Notes: generated by a model not told the origin, from the sequence alone. A stretch of 64,000 nucleotides of DNA from Chryseobacterium vrystaatense (GCF_000737765.1 NZ_JPRI01000012.1:124001-188000), one strand, 5' to 3'. Positions 44,195 to 54,500 are shown, counted from the first letter of the stretch. A program made the numbers and translations.

Positions 44195-45721
44195 TTACTG
44201 AATCACTTTATATTTTGGAACCAGTGTTTTCATGACGCTCCATGCAATGAGGTAAGCCACTGCGCATACTGAAAAAATGATCATGTATCCTTTATCGATT
44301 CCGTCTGAAACAACCGCTCCTGATTTTTCCAGCTGTTCAAAAAAACCTTCCGGTAAACGTTCGTTGATGTATTGCGGATATTTTTCCAACAAAGGAATTC
44401 CATCAACCGTGCTCCATGCCTTATGAGCGTGATCGAATAATACTCCTGAAGATTTATTGATTAAAAATGAACCGATTCCCCCCGCCATACCACCAATTCC
44501 TGTAATGGTAGCAATAGCTTTTTTAGGAAACATATCGCCTACTGTTGAAAAAATATTGGCCGACCATGCCTGATGTGCTGCCCCGGCCACTCCGATAATT
44601 AGGACCGGAATCCAATACGTGACTGATCCCAAAGGCTGTGCCAGCAGTGCCAGCAACGGGAAAAACGCAAAAATCAACATTGCTTTCATTCTTCCTGTAT
44701 AAGCGTTCATTCCCTTTTTTTCCACAAAATATTTTGGAAGCCAACCTCCGATAATGGATAGTAAAGTAATCATATAAAGGACGAATAGCGGAAATGCACT
44801 TTGGGTAGAATCCATTTTGTAAACGGAACTTAAATACGCCGGTGTCCAGAATAAAAAGAACCACCAGATTCCATCCGTCATGAATTTTCCAAAAGCAAAA
44901 GCCCAGGTTTGTCTGTAGCTGAAACATTCTCTGAAAGAAAACTTTTTCTCAGGAACATTTGAATCCCTGTGCGGAATATCATCCTGATCCTGCTGAATAT
45001 ACGTTAATTCGTGTTCGTTTACTTTGTGGTGAACATGTGGTTTCTTATAATAAAATACCCAAAGCCCCATCCAGACAAATCCTAAAGCTCCGATGATGAT
45101 GAATGCCCATTCCCAACCCATCGATCTCGCAATAAAAGGAATCGTTACGGGTGCTGCCAAGGCGCCTACTGTAGCTCCTGCGTTGAAAATACTTGTAGCA
45201 AAAGCCCTGTCTTTTTTCGGAAAATATTCTGCGGTTGTTTTGATCGCTGCGGGAAAATTTCCTGCTTCTCCTACCGCCAGTACGAAGCGTGCAAAAATAA
45301 ACAGTGTCACACTGGTGCTTATAATAGCTCCCACATGATCTACTCTACCGATGATTTCTTTAGACTCAGCAAAGCCAACCAACCAGTTTCCGGTTAAAAC
45401 GCCGGAAGTGGCAATTCCGCAAAAGGCATGTAATACAGCCCCTACCGACCAAATGGCAATGGCCCAAAGGAAACCTTTTTTGGTATCCATCCAGTCCACA
45501 AATTTCCCTGCAAAAAGCATACTTACAGCATAGAAAATAGAAAATAGTGCGGTGATATTTCCGTAGTCATTATTGTTCCAGTGGAATTCCGGAGCAATGA
45601 AATCTTTCCATGTCAGGGATAAAACCTGCCGGTCCATATAATTGATTGTTGTGGCAATAAACAGCAGAAAACATATCGTCCATCTGAATGTACTCGGTTT
45701 CGGGGATATTTCTTTTTTCAT
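44195..45721 (-). CDS. exuT: Hexuronate transporter, MFS
   Basis: Inner-membrane proton symporter of 508 residues in the anion:cation symporter (ACS) branch of the MFS. The N-terminus reads FLLFIATTINYMDRQVLSLT, in which the NYxDR motif is diagnostic for ExuT-like carriers. GEAGNFPAAIKTTAEYFPKK, with the conserved GEAGNFPA, follows near 165. It would import galacturonate and similar uronates released by the secreted enzymes. An insertion of about 60 residues around 95-140 makes it longer than E. coli ExuT (about 430-470). It is inside the uronate operon, between kdgA and uxaB, with larger gaps on both sides (246 and 117 bases). Confidence 0.9.
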   Translation of the reverse strand: MKKEISPKPSTFRWTICFLLFIATTINYMDRQVLSLTWKDFIAPEFHWNNNDYGNITALFSIFYAVSMLFAGKFVDWMDTKKGFLWAIAIWSVGAVLHAFCGIATSGVLTGNWLVGFAESKEIIGRVDHVGAIISTSVTLFIFARFVLAVGEAGNFPAAIKTTAEYFPKKDRAFATSIFNAGATVGALAAPVTIPFIARSMGWEWAFIIIGALGFVWMGLWVFYYKKPHVHHKVNEHELTYIQQDQDDIPHRDSNVPEKKFSFRECFSYRQTWAFAFGKFMTDGIWWFFLFWTPAYLSSVYKMDSTQSAFPLFVLYMITLLSIIGGWLPKYFVEKKGMNAYTGRMKAMLIFAFFPLLALLAQPLGSVTYWIPVLIIGVAGAAHQAWSANIFSTVGDMFPKKAIATITGIGGMAGGIGSFLINKSSGVLFDHAHKAWSTVDGIPLLEKYPQYINERLPEGFFEQLEKSGAVVSDGIDKGYMIIFSVCAVAYLIAWSVMKTLVPKYKVIQ

Positions 45722-45967
45722 ATCAATCTTTAATAGTATTGATTTTTATTGATTCTTGAAACAAATGAGAGCAAAAACTCTCCTTTCCATGCTGTTTTCA
45801 GCAAGGACTTATTAATTATGAAAATCGTTTTTATTTTAAACTTATCTATTTCTGCACCGTTAAGTTGTTAAGAATATTAAGGTTAGCTTCGATTTACAAA
45901 TCAAATTGATTTAACTCAATGCAACCCTGAATCATTTACAGACTTTAGTGGTTTAATAAGTTTTATT

Positions 45968-46645
45968 TTAAACTGATTGTCTTAATTCGTTTATAATTTG
46001 AATTGAATTAGCTACAGTCTCTATAATTTTTTCGTAATCATATTTACCGTTTTCATTTTTCACAAACAACTGTGAACCCAATCCTACACAATAGGCTCCT
46101 GCAGAAATCCATTGGGAGAGGTTTTCTTTAGTGGGCAAAACCCCACCTGTAGGCATAATGTTGGACCAGGGCATCGGGCCTTTTACAGCTTTGATGAATT
46201 CCGGTCCGCCCACTTGTGTTGCGGGGAAAATCTTCACAATTTCAGCTCCCAGTTCTTCGGCATAGGAAATTTCAGAAACCGAACCGCAACCCGGCATCCA
46301 TGAGATTTTTCTTCTGTTGCAGACTTTTGCCACTTCTGGATTTAATACCGGAGCAACGATGAAGTTGGTTCCATTCTGAATATATAAAGAAGCAGTTCCT
46401 GCATCAACTACAGAACCAACTCCCAAAATCATTTCAGGAAGTTCTTTTGCTGAATATTTCACCAGTTCTGCAAATACTTCGTGAGCAAAATCGCCTCTGT
46501 TCGTAAATTCAAAAACACGGGCACCGCCGTCATAGCAAGCCTTTAAAATATTCTTGCCTATTTCTGCATCAGCGTGGTAAAATACAGGAACAATCCCTGT
46601 TTCTTTTACTTTTAATGCCACTTCTATACGGGTAAATCCTGCCAT
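45968..46645 (-). CDS. kdgA: KDPG aldolase (2-keto-3-deoxy-6-phosphogluconate aldolase)
   Basis: Cleaves KDPG to pyruvate and glyceraldehyde 3-phosphate, the last step feeding central metabolism. It has 225 residues, a TIM-barrel of normal length. The Glu of GARVFEFTNRGDF (near 40) and the Schiff-base Lys in EIVKIFPATQVGG (near 138) are present. GVGSVVDAGTA and MPTGGVLPTKENL are further family strands. It is two bases downstream of the KDG kinase gene, its pathway partner. Confidence 0.92.
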   Translation of the reverse strand: MAGFTRIEVALKVKETGIVPVFYHADAEIGKNILKACYDGGARVFEFTNRGDFAHEVFAELVKYSAKELPEMILGVGSVVDAGTASLYIQNGTNFIVAPVLNPEVAKVCNRRKISWMPGCGSVSEISYAEELGAEIVKIFPATQVGGPEFIKAVKGPMPWSNIMPTGGVLPTKENLSQWISAGAYCVGLGSQLFVKNENGKYDYEKIIETVANSIQIINELRQSV

Positions 46646-46647
46646 AA

Positions 46648-47655
46648 TTATCTTTTTATTCTTCCTCCTGAACTTCCGTTCATCAATTCTAAAATGTCTT
46701 CTGCACTGCAGTAATTGATATCTCCGGGAATTGTATGTTTGATGGCGCAGGCCGCATTAGCGAATTTCAATGCTTTTTCATCATCAAAATTCATCAAACC
46801 ATAAATCAGACCTGCTGCAAAAGCATCACCTGTTCCGATTCTGTCAATGACAGGGCTCACTTCCAGAAGTTCGGTTTCAAAATAATTGTCGCGCACCAAA
46901 GCTCTTCCCTGCGTTTGCTGGGTGCTGGCAGTGATGCCAATTCTTATTTTGTCGAAAACCTTTTGGATAGAAGGTATTTGTTGTTTTAATTCTTTACAGG
47001 CTTCGATGAAACCTTTTTTATCTGATGAAAACTGAGTTCCTAAAATTTCGTTGATCTCATTAACCCCGCCAATAAACAGCGTTGAATACGAAACCAGTTC
47101 TTTTAAAATCTCCTCTCCCCTTTTTCCGTATTTCCAAAGATTGGAACGGTAAGCAGGATCCGTTGTTATATAAATTCCCATTTCCTGCGCTGTTTTCAAA
47201 CCTTCTTTCAACGTTTCATACGCTGCTTCGGAAATTCCTGGGCTGATGCCTGTCCAGTGGAAATATCTACAGCCTTTAAGTGCTTTTTTCCAGTCAACAT
47301 CACCAGGCTGAATGTTGGCAAAAGAACCGTTCAATCTGTTGTAAGCGATTCTTCCGGCCCTAACTGATGACCCTGCTTCAAGGAAGTACAGCCCTAAAGG
47401 ATGTTCGTTTTGGGTGATGAATTGGGTATCGATTCCAAAACTTTTAATGAAGGAAACAGCTGATTCACCTACGAAGTCCTCAGAAACACTGCTGACATAT
47501 CTTACGCTGCAGCCCATTGTTGCCAATGAAGAGGCTACATTAAGTTCTGTTCCTCCAAAAAAGAATTCCATCTCGTGGCTTTGTTTCATGACTCTGTTTC
47601 CCTGAGGGGAAAGTCTCATGATAACTTCACCGAATGTGACTATTGTATTGCCCAT
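46648..47655 (-). CDS. kdgK: 2-keto-3-deoxygluconate kinase, PfkB family
   Basis: Phosphorylates KDG to KDPG with ATP. It has 335 residues. The PfkB N-terminal pattern is FFGGTELNVASSLATMGCSV (near 31-50), and the C-terminal signature with catalytic base is IDRIGTGDAFAAGLIYGL (near 270, Asp in GTGD). Sugar kinases of this family also include fructokinases, but the flanking kdgA and uxaC genes favour KDG as substrate. Confidence 0.9.
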   Translation of the reverse strand: MGNTIVTFGEVIMRLSPQGNRVMKQSHEMEFFFGGTELNVASSLATMGCSVRYVSSVSEDFVGESAVSFIKSFGIDTQFITQNEHPLGLYFLEAGSSVRAGRIAYNRLNGSFANIQPGDVDWKKALKGCRYFHWTGISPGISEAAYETLKEGLKTAQEMGIYITTDPAYRSNLWKYGKRGEEILKELVSYSTLFIGGVNEINEILGTQFSSDKKGFIEACKELKQQIPSIQKVFDKIRIGITASTQQTQGRALVRDNYFETELLEVSPVIDRIGTGDAFAAGLIYGLMNFDDEKALKFANAACAIKHTIPGDINYCSAEDILELMNGSSGGRIKR

Positions 47656-47665
47656 CCTGTTCTAT

Positions 47666-49063
47666 TTAAAAATCAAAATAATTTTTAGCATTGTGATAGC
47701 AGATATCAGAGATCGTTTTTCCGATCAGATCGATATCATCAGGCAGTTCACCGTTTTTCATTTCTTCCCCAAAGAGATTGCACAGTACTCTTCTGAAATA
47801 TTCATGTCTTGGGTAAGAAAGGAAACTTCTGGAATCTGTAAGCATTCCCACAAAACAGCTGATCAGCCCCATATTTGAAAGCGCATTCATCTGCTTGATC
47901 ATTCCGTCTTTCTGGTCCAGAAACCACCATCCTGAACCGAACTGTACTTTTCCTTTGATGCTGCCGTCATTGAAATTCCCGATCATGGTCGCAAAGATTT
48001 CATTGTCGGCAGGGTTCAGATTATATAAAATAGTTTTGGTCAGTTTATCTTTCCCATCCAAAGTATTTAAAAATTTAGACAGTGTTTCAGCCTGAATAAA
48101 GTCGCCGATAGAATCCCAACCTGTATCGGGACCTAAAATTCTGTGCATTCTCTCATTATTATTCCTCAGTGCACCAAGATGGAACTGCTGCACCCATCCG
48201 TATTGATGGTACGCTTCACCAAGAAATAACAAAATAGCTGTTTTAAACTGATGTACCTGCTTTTCAGCAATTACTTTTCCGGCTAATTTATCATTGAAAA
48301 TCGTATTGATTTCTGATTCTGTATATTCTTCGAAAGAAATATTATTAAGCCCGTGATCACAGAGTCTGCATCCGTTTTCGTGAAAATATTCGATTCTTTT
48401 GAGTAAAGCTTCGCACAAAGTCTGATAAGAGACAATCTCAATTCCAGCGGATGCTCCTAATTTGGAAAGATAATCTGCGAAATTGTGATTCTCAATTAAA
48501 ATGGCTTTATCAGGACGGAAAGCTGTGCTTACTTTGATACTGAAGTCACTTTTCGCCAAATCCTGGTGATAGTTCAAGAGATCTGTAGGATCTTCTGTAG
48601 TACACAGAGATTCTACGTTCATCATTTTCAACAAACCTCTTGTTGATTTTTCAGGCTTCTGAAGCTGTGAAGTGATGTTTTCATAAATTGCTGATGCATT
48701 ATCTGCATTGAGCAGTTCATCAATTCCGAAATATCTTTTGAGTTCTAAATGCGTCCAGTGATACAACGGATTTCTCAAAGTATAAGGGACTGTTTTTGCC
48801 CAGGCCTCAAATTTTTCCTGGTCAGAAGCGTCACCGGTAATGAATTTTTCATTCACTCCCAGGGTACGCATCGCTCTCCATTTGTAATGGTCTCCGGCAA
48901 TCCAGACTTTTGAGATGTTTTCAAATACCGTGTCCTCTGCAATATCTTTAGGGATCAGATGATTATGATAATCAATGATCGGTTGCTTTTCTGCGTATCT
49001 GAAGTATAATTCTTCCGCGTATTTATTTTGTAATAAAAAGTTATCTGTAATAAAAGATTTCAT
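47666..49063 (-). CDS. uxaC: Uronate isomerase
   Basis: Isomerises D-galacturonate to D-tagaturonate (and glucuronate to fructuronate), the first step after uptake. It has about 465 residues in the amidohydrolase-like fold. The metal-binding IDYHNHLIPKDI with H-x-H lies near residue 30, and RWF-type C-terminal elements are present. KYAEELYFRYAEKQPIIDYH is the conserved start. The ATG at 49063 (MKSFITDNFLL) avoids overlap with the kduD gene and matches the usual N-terminus; a longer frame begins at 49090. Confidence 0.93.
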   Translation of the reverse strand: MKSFITDNFLLQNKYAEELYFRYAEKQPIIDYHNHLIPKDIAEDTVFENISKVWIAGDHYKWRAMRTLGVNEKFITGDASDQEKFEAWAKTVPYTLRNPLYHWTHLELKRYFGIDELLNADNASAIYENITSQLQKPEKSTRGLLKMMNVESLCTTEDPTDLLNYHQDLAKSDFSIKVSTAFRPDKAILIENHNFADYLSKLGASAGIEIVSYQTLCEALLKRIEYFHENGCRLCDHGLNNISFEEYTESEINTIFNDKLAGKVIAEKQVHQFKTAILLFLGEAYHQYGWVQQFHLGALRNNNERMHRILGPDTGWDSIGDFIQAETLSKFLNTLDGKDKLTKTILYNLNPADNEIFATMIGNFNDGSIKGKVQFGSGWWFLDQKDGMIKQMNALSNMGLISCFVGMLTDSRSFLSYPRHEYFRRVLCNLFGEEMKNGELPDDIDLIGKTISDICYHNAKNYFDF

Positions 49064-49082
49064 TTTGAGTCTAATTCTGTGG

Positions 49083-49865
49083 TTACTCATTAGCAGGTTT
49101 CCCGATGGTCGCTAAAATTCCTCCATCCACGTAAATAATCTGTCCGTTGATGAATCTGCTGGCATCTGAAGCAAGGAAAATAGCTGTTCCGGCAAGGTCT
49201 TCAGGATTGCCCCATCTTCCTTCCGGAGTTCTGCTGATGATAAAATCATTAAAAGGATGTCCATCCACTCTGATGGGCTCTGTCTGAGAAGTTGCAAAAT
49301 ATCCGGGACCGATTCCGTTCACCTGAATATTGTATTTTGCCCATTCTGTTGCCAGATTTTTGGTCAGCATTTTAAGTCCGCCTTTTGCAGAAGCGTATGC
49401 TGCTACATTATCGCGTCCCAGCTCACTCATCATCGAGCAGATGTTGATGATCTTTCCTGATCTTCTTTTGATCATATGTTTGCCTATTAATTTAGACATG
49501 ATAAAAGGTCCTGTAAGATCTACATCAATTACTTTTCTAAAGTCTTCCACCTCCATTTCAACTGCCGGAATACGTTTGATGATTCCCGCGTTGTTGACCA
49601 GGATGTCTATTTTTCCATGGGTAGCTTCCATTAAAGCTACTTTCTGAGCGGCTTCAAGTTCGTCCGTAACATCAAAAAGATAGCCGGTTGCCTGATATCC
49701 TTTTGCCTGATAATAGTCTAAAGCGGCCTCTAATTTGGATGGCGTAGTACTGGTAACAGCCAGTTCAGCACCTGCCGCAGCAAGACCTTCAGCCATTGCC
49801 ATTCCCAATCCGTGAGTACCGCCTGTAATCACCGCTACTTTACCGGATAAATCAAATAAATTCAT
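49083..49865 (-). CDS. kduD: 2-dehydro-3-deoxy-D-gluconate 5-dehydrogenase (KduD type SDR)
   Basis: Short-chain dehydrogenase of 260 residues reducing 2,5-diketo-3-deoxygluconate to KDG. The NAD(P)-binding motif is VITGGTHGLGMAMA (12-25), NNAG is present near 90, and the active-site Tyr-Lys lies in VAAYASAKGGLKML (Y-x-x-x-K). The ending VDGGILATIGKP is typical. It is eight bases downstream of kduI, the enzyme that makes its substrate, so the pair forms the branch for unsaturated galacturonate. Confidence 0.9.
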   Translation of the reverse strand: MNLFDLSGKVAVITGGTHGLGMAMAEGLAAAGAELAVTSTTPSKLEAALDYYQAKGYQATGYLFDVTDELEAAQKVALMEATHGKIDILVNNAGIIKRIPAVEMEVEDFRKVIDVDLTGPFIMSKLIGKHMIKRRSGKIINICSMMSELGRDNVAAYASAKGGLKMLTKNLATEWAKYNIQVNGIGPGYFATSQTEPIRVDGHPFNDFIISRTPEGRWGNPEDLAGTAIFLASDASRFINGQIIYVDGGILATIGKPANE

Positions 49866-49873
49866 GAGAAAAA

Positions 49874-50710
49874 TTACTTTAGTTCGTTAGTTTTGATCCC
49901 GTCCATATCGCCATAGTCCATATTTTCTCCGGCCATTCCCCAGATAAAAGTATAGTTGGATGTTCCTGCTCCTGAGTGAATGGACCATTCGGGAGATAAT
50001 ACGGCTTCATGATTCTTCATAAAGACATGACGTGTTTCTTGCGGCTGCCCCATCAGATGATTGACCGTCTGCCCTTCTTCCAGATCAAAATAGAAATAAG
50101 CTTCCATTCTTCTGGTATGAATATGGGCCGGCATTGTGTTCCATACACTTCCGGGATGAAGTTCTGTCATTCCCATCTGAAGCTGGCATGTTTCGAGAAC
50201 ACTGTTCACAAGCAGTTTATTGATCGTCCGTTTGTTAGCGTATTTCTCCTCCCCCAATTCTACAATTTCGGCTTCGTTACGGGTAATCTTTTTCGTGGGA
50301 TAAGTATGGTGGGCCGGTGCTGAGTTGATGTAAAAATAAGGCTGTTCATCACCTGATCTTTCAAAAAGTACTTCTTTAGCACCTTTTCCAATATATAAAG
50401 CTTCTTTATTTCCAAGCTCATATACTTCTCCGTCTACTGTTACTGTACCGGAACCTCCAACGTTGATTATTCCCAACTCTCTCCTGTCCAGGAAATGTCC
50501 TGCTTTCAGATCTTCAATGGGTTCTAGTTTTAGGGTATCTGATACCGGCATTACACCTCCCACGATAAGCCTGTCATACATAGAATAGACGAGTTTTATC
50601 TTATCTTCATTAAATAAATCATCGATTAGAAACTCCCTCCTCAGGTCTTCTGTTGAATACTTTTTTACATCTTCAGGATGGTGGGCGTAACGAAATTCTG
50701 ATTGTGTCAT
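49874..50710 (-). CDS. kduI: 5-keto-4-deoxyuronate isomerase
   Basis: Cupin-fold isomerase of 278 residues, the same length as the E. coli enzyme. It converts 5-keto-4-deoxyuronate, formed spontaneously from unsaturated galacturonate, to 2,5-diketo-3-deoxygluconate. Zinc-binding His residues are visible in MPAHIHTRRMEAYFYFDLEE (near 195-210), with the conserved E-x-Y-F-Y-F following. It is the first gene of the minus-strand operon and has a LacI-type palindrome 56 bases upstream of its start. Confidence 0.94.
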   Translation of the reverse strand: MTQSEFRYAHHPEDVKKYSTEDLRREFLIDDLFNEDKIKLVYSMYDRLIVGGVMPVSDTLKLEPIEDLKAGHFLDRRELGIINVGGSGTVTVDGEVYELGNKEALYIGKGAKEVLFERSGDEQPYFYINSAPAHHTYPTKKITRNEAEIVELGEEKYANKRTINKLLVNSVLETCQLQMGMTELHPGSVWNTMPAHIHTRRMEAYFYFDLEEGQTVNHLMGQPQETRHVFMKNHEAVLSPEWSIHSGAGTSNYTFIWGMAGENMDYGDMDGIKTNELK

Positions 50711-50765
50711 ACTACTGGTTTTTATCCTTTTCTTTTTGCGGTTTTAGCAAACCTGTTAAACATTG

Positions 50766-50779
50766 TGTAATCGATTGCA
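50766..50779. promoter_or_regulatory. LacI-type operator candidate, kduI side
   Basis: TGTAATCGATTGCA is a 14-base palindrome with one imperfect pair and a central CG, the form bound by LacI-family repressors. It lies 56-69 bases upstream of the kduI start codon. Confidence 0.65.
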
Positions 50780-50789
50780 TAAATTACAC

Positions 50790-50810
50790 TTAAAATCTGC
50801 AGAAATACTT
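50790..50810. repeat. AAATCTGCAGA motif, copy 1
   Basis: TAAAATCTGCAGAAATACTT, with a TCTGCAGA palindrome at its centre. A near-identical copy, one base shorter, lies at 51501-51520 in the same orientation. Confidence 0.5.
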
Positions 50811-51391
50811 GTGGGATAAATATATAATTATTCTTCAATTAGTTCACAAAAAATTAATTTAAATAATTAAATAGCTGATTTATAACTAAATAAAATAATA
50901 ATATTGAATAAAATTAAAAGATTTCAGAGGTAAAATAGGATTGTAAATTTCCCAAAATCAGTATCCGGCAACTACTAAAATATAAAATCATGCCAAATAA
51001 AATCACAAAATTTAAAATCACAAATCAACACAAATAATTGAAATTTAATCTATATACGATATCTATTAACTCATAACAATGAATAATACAAAATACTCCA
51101 TCCAATTCTGTCGTTAAAAGATGACAAAAATCAGTAAATGGGTGAAAATTTCTAACTTCAAGATCATTTCCGGGAATTTTTCGCTCCAAAATTCCGGTAA
51201 ATTTTAAGTGATTTTTGTGTCTTGCAATGTTAAACAAGAAAAAAAACAGCAAAAATAAGAAAGGATAAAGGCGTTTAAAAACAAAATATAAAAAACTGAA
51301 AAACAACTAATTATAGCAAATAATCAATTTCATATTGTTTTAGGATGAATAAATTAAACAATGAAATTAATAAAATAATAATATTTTTTTC

Positions 51392-51421
51392 TTTGCATAT
51401 TGGAAAATAATATTAGTTTAG
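51392..51421 (+). promoter_or_regulatory. Putative susC promoter
   Basis: TTTG at 51392-51395 and TAGTTTAG at 51414-51421 are 18 bases apart, one short of the usual 19, and the -7 box has one mismatch to TAnnTTTG. Transcription would start near 51428, placing the operator at 51452-51463 just downstream of the start site. Confidence 0.4.
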
Positions 51422-51451
51422 GAGCCAGAATAATGCATTATGAAAATCTAC

Positions 51452-51463
51452 GCAATCGATTGC
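51452..51463. promoter_or_regulatory. LacI-type operator candidate, susC side
   Basis: GCAATCGATTGC is a perfect 12-base palindrome with central CG. It shares AATCGATTGCA with the site near kduI. It is 128 bases upstream of the susC start. Confidence 0.7.
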
Positions 51464-51500
51464 ACAATAAAAGCGTATAATCTTTCAGCATTATTGACCA

Positions 51501-51520
51501 CTAAAATCTGCAGAATACTT
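51501..51520. repeat. AAATCTGCAGA motif, copy 2
   Basis: CTAAAATCTGCAGAATACTT, matching the copy at 50790-50810 except for one missing A. It is 71 bases upstream of susC. Confidence 0.5.
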
Positions 51521-51590
51521 AAAAGTCCAAAAAACAAAAACGATTGAAAAAAAAACTTTCAACCAGGAATTAAAACTATAAGGATACAAA

Positions 51591-54500
51591 ATGGATAAAA
51601 AAGTACAATCAATAAAGTGGTTATATTTAACTGTCTTTCTACTTCCTGTCCTTGCCATGGCTCAAGAAAAAGATAAGGAAACCAAACTGGATGATGTAGT
51701 TTTGGTAGGATATACAAAAGTTTCTAAGAAAGACGTTACAAATGCTGTTTCTTCAGTGAAAGGCGAAGCTCTTAAAGATATGCCTTCCACGAATGCTGCA
51801 GAAGCAATTCAGGGAAGACTTGCAGGGGTACAGGTATCATTGAGTGAGGGATCTCCCGGCGCTGATGTCGATATCGTTGTGCGTGGAGGAAATTCCATTA
51901 CGCAAAGCAATGCACCGCTCTATATCGTAGACGGTATTCAGATGGATAATGCCCTGAGCATATTATCTCCAAAGGAAATAGAATCAATAGAAGTATTGAA
52001 AGACGCGTCATCAACCTCTATCTTCGGTTCCAGAGGAGCCAACGGAGTGGTATTGATTACAACGAAAGGAGGCCGGAAAAAGGCTAAGACTACCATCAAT
52101 TATAACGGATTTGTAGGGGTAAGAAAAATTCAGAATAAAATTGATGTTCTGGATCCCTATCAGTATGTACTTTATCAGTACGAACAGTATTATAAAAATG
52201 GTTTAGAAACTGATATTACTACATTTAATACACGCTACGGAACGTTTGATCAGCTGGATAAATACAAGTCTATGAAAAAGACGGACTGGCAGGATAAGGT
52301 GTTCGGAAGAGAAGCTTTCAACTTTACCCATAATGTTTCTGTTTCGGGAGGTTCGGAAAATTCAGCATTCGCATTGACATTGAATAATGTTCAGGAAGAC
52401 GGGGTGATGATTGGTTCTGCATTTAAGCGCAGTATGGCCAACTTCAAATATGATTATGATGTTTCAAAGAAGTTGAGTATTGGACTTAATGCACGGTACA
52501 GCAGACAGATGATCTACGGAGCAGGAACTTCTGCTTCCGGTTCACAGAGTACCAACCGATTGAGAAACGCCATACGATATCAGCCTTTTGAAGGAGGCTC
52601 ATCTGTGGATGTGGATGAATTTGATCCTCTGTTTGCAGATCAGACCAATCTCGTAAATCCTGTTTTACTGGCTAATGATGAAGTTAAAGAAAGCGGAAGA
52701 AATGATTTATTGCTTAACGCGACTATTGATTATAAAATAAGCAAAGACTTTACTTTCCGAAGTGTGATAGGATATGTACAGAGAGATCAGCTCGTTAATC
52801 AGTTTTCGGGTCCTGTGACCACTCTGGCAAGACAAAACAATGATCAGCCGGTCGTATTTTTAAGTAATACCCAATCCAGAAGAATCACAAATACAAATAC
52901 CCTGAATTACAGAAAGACCTTTGGAAATCATAAACTGGATTTACTGGCAGGTCAGGAAACGGTAAGAACAGATGGTGAATCGATGTCTATCAACATCAAA
53001 TGGTTCCCAAAATCTTCTTCCGCACAGGAAGCATTTGCGAATGTACAGCTGGCATCCCCTCCATCAGGAATGGTCCAGGACGCGCCTAAAACCATGGGAG
53101 ATATAGACCGTCTTGCTTCATTTTTTGGAAGAGCCAACTATATCTACAAAAACAAATATATTGCAACGGTATCCATGAGAGCGGACGGCTCCAGTGTTTT
53201 CCAGCCGGGATCTAACCAATGGGGATATTTTCCTGCAGCTTCACTGGCATGGAAAATCAAAGAAGAAAATTTCCTAAAAGAAAACAATTCCATTAATGAA
53301 CTGAAACTCCGTTTAGGATTCGGAAAATCCGGAAACAACAGAATAGGAGCATTCTTATATGATACATTCTTTACTTCTTCATCAGATTATGGCTATGCTT
53401 TCGGGACCAGCGTCACTCCAGGGGCTACCACCGGAAATATTATGGCCAACCCGAATGTAAAATGGGAAACAGCCAGTTCTTATAACGCAGGTTTGGACTT
53501 CGGCTTCTTTAAAGGCAGACTTTACGGTACTCTTGATGTCTATAAAACCGATACAAAGGACCTTTTACTACTGGCTAAAATACCTCAAACTTCCGGTTAC
53601 GAGTATCAATATCAAAACTCCGGAAGCAGTGAAAATAAAGGTATTGAATTATCAATGGGAAGTACAATCATCAGCAAAGAAAATTTTTCATGGAAGATCG
53701 ATGCCAATATTTCCTCTAACAGAAATACCATTAAAAGCTTAGGCAATAATGCATCAGCAAGTGCCAATTATTACTACTACCCTTCGGGATGGCAAAACAA
53801 CCTGTTTGATTTCTTAGTCCAGGTAGGTAAGCCGGTAGGTACTTATTGGGGATATGTTACGGCGGGAAGGTATGAAGTGAGTGAATTCAATTATGATGCA
53901 ACAACACAGGCATATGCCTTGAAGGCAGGCGTTGCAAGTTCATCTGCTGTAGCCAACGGAGCAAAACCTATACAGCCGGGAGATCTTAAACTGAAAGACA
54001 TTAATGGTGACGGGGTGATCGACAGTAATGATATGACCGACTTAGGAAGTGCACAACCCAAATTCTACGGTGGTTTTACTCAGACTTTCAGATACAAAAA
54101 CTGGGATATGAGTTTGCTTTTCAATTTCTCAATCGGAAATAAGGTATACAATGCCAATAAGATAGAATACAGCACACAATATCTTTATAAAGACAATAAT
54201 ATGCTGGCAGAAGTAGCAGACCGATGGAGATGGTTTGATGATGCGGGAGTCAAGGTGACAGATCCTACTGCTCTTGCAGCTCTTAATGCCAATACCACGA
54301 TGTGGACGCCGCCTGCAGGTGCCTATTTCCTGCATTCATACGCCATTGAAGACGGATCTTTTTTAAGACTGAACAACGTTACCGTTGGATTCAGTTTACC
54401 AAAAGGTTCACTGGAAGCCATTGGGGTCAAAAACCTGAGACTTTATGCTACGGTGAACAATTTATTTACCATTACAGGCTATTCAGGCTTCGACCCGGAA

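Larger units (their letters stand above)
50711..51590. promoter_or_regulatory. Divergent control region of the pectin locus
   Basis: An 880-base AT-rich region between kduI and susC. It holds two palindromic operator candidates, a pair of longer direct repeats, and promoter-like boxes toward susC. The minus-strand frame at 51025-51306 is Phe/Lys-rich and not protein-like. The size of the region leaves room for a long 5' leader on either side. Confidence 0.7.

Noticed and set aside
51025..51306. 93-codon minus-strand frame in the pectin control region
   Set aside because: It is almost only Phe, Leu and Lys, as expected from translating AT-rich non-coding DNA.
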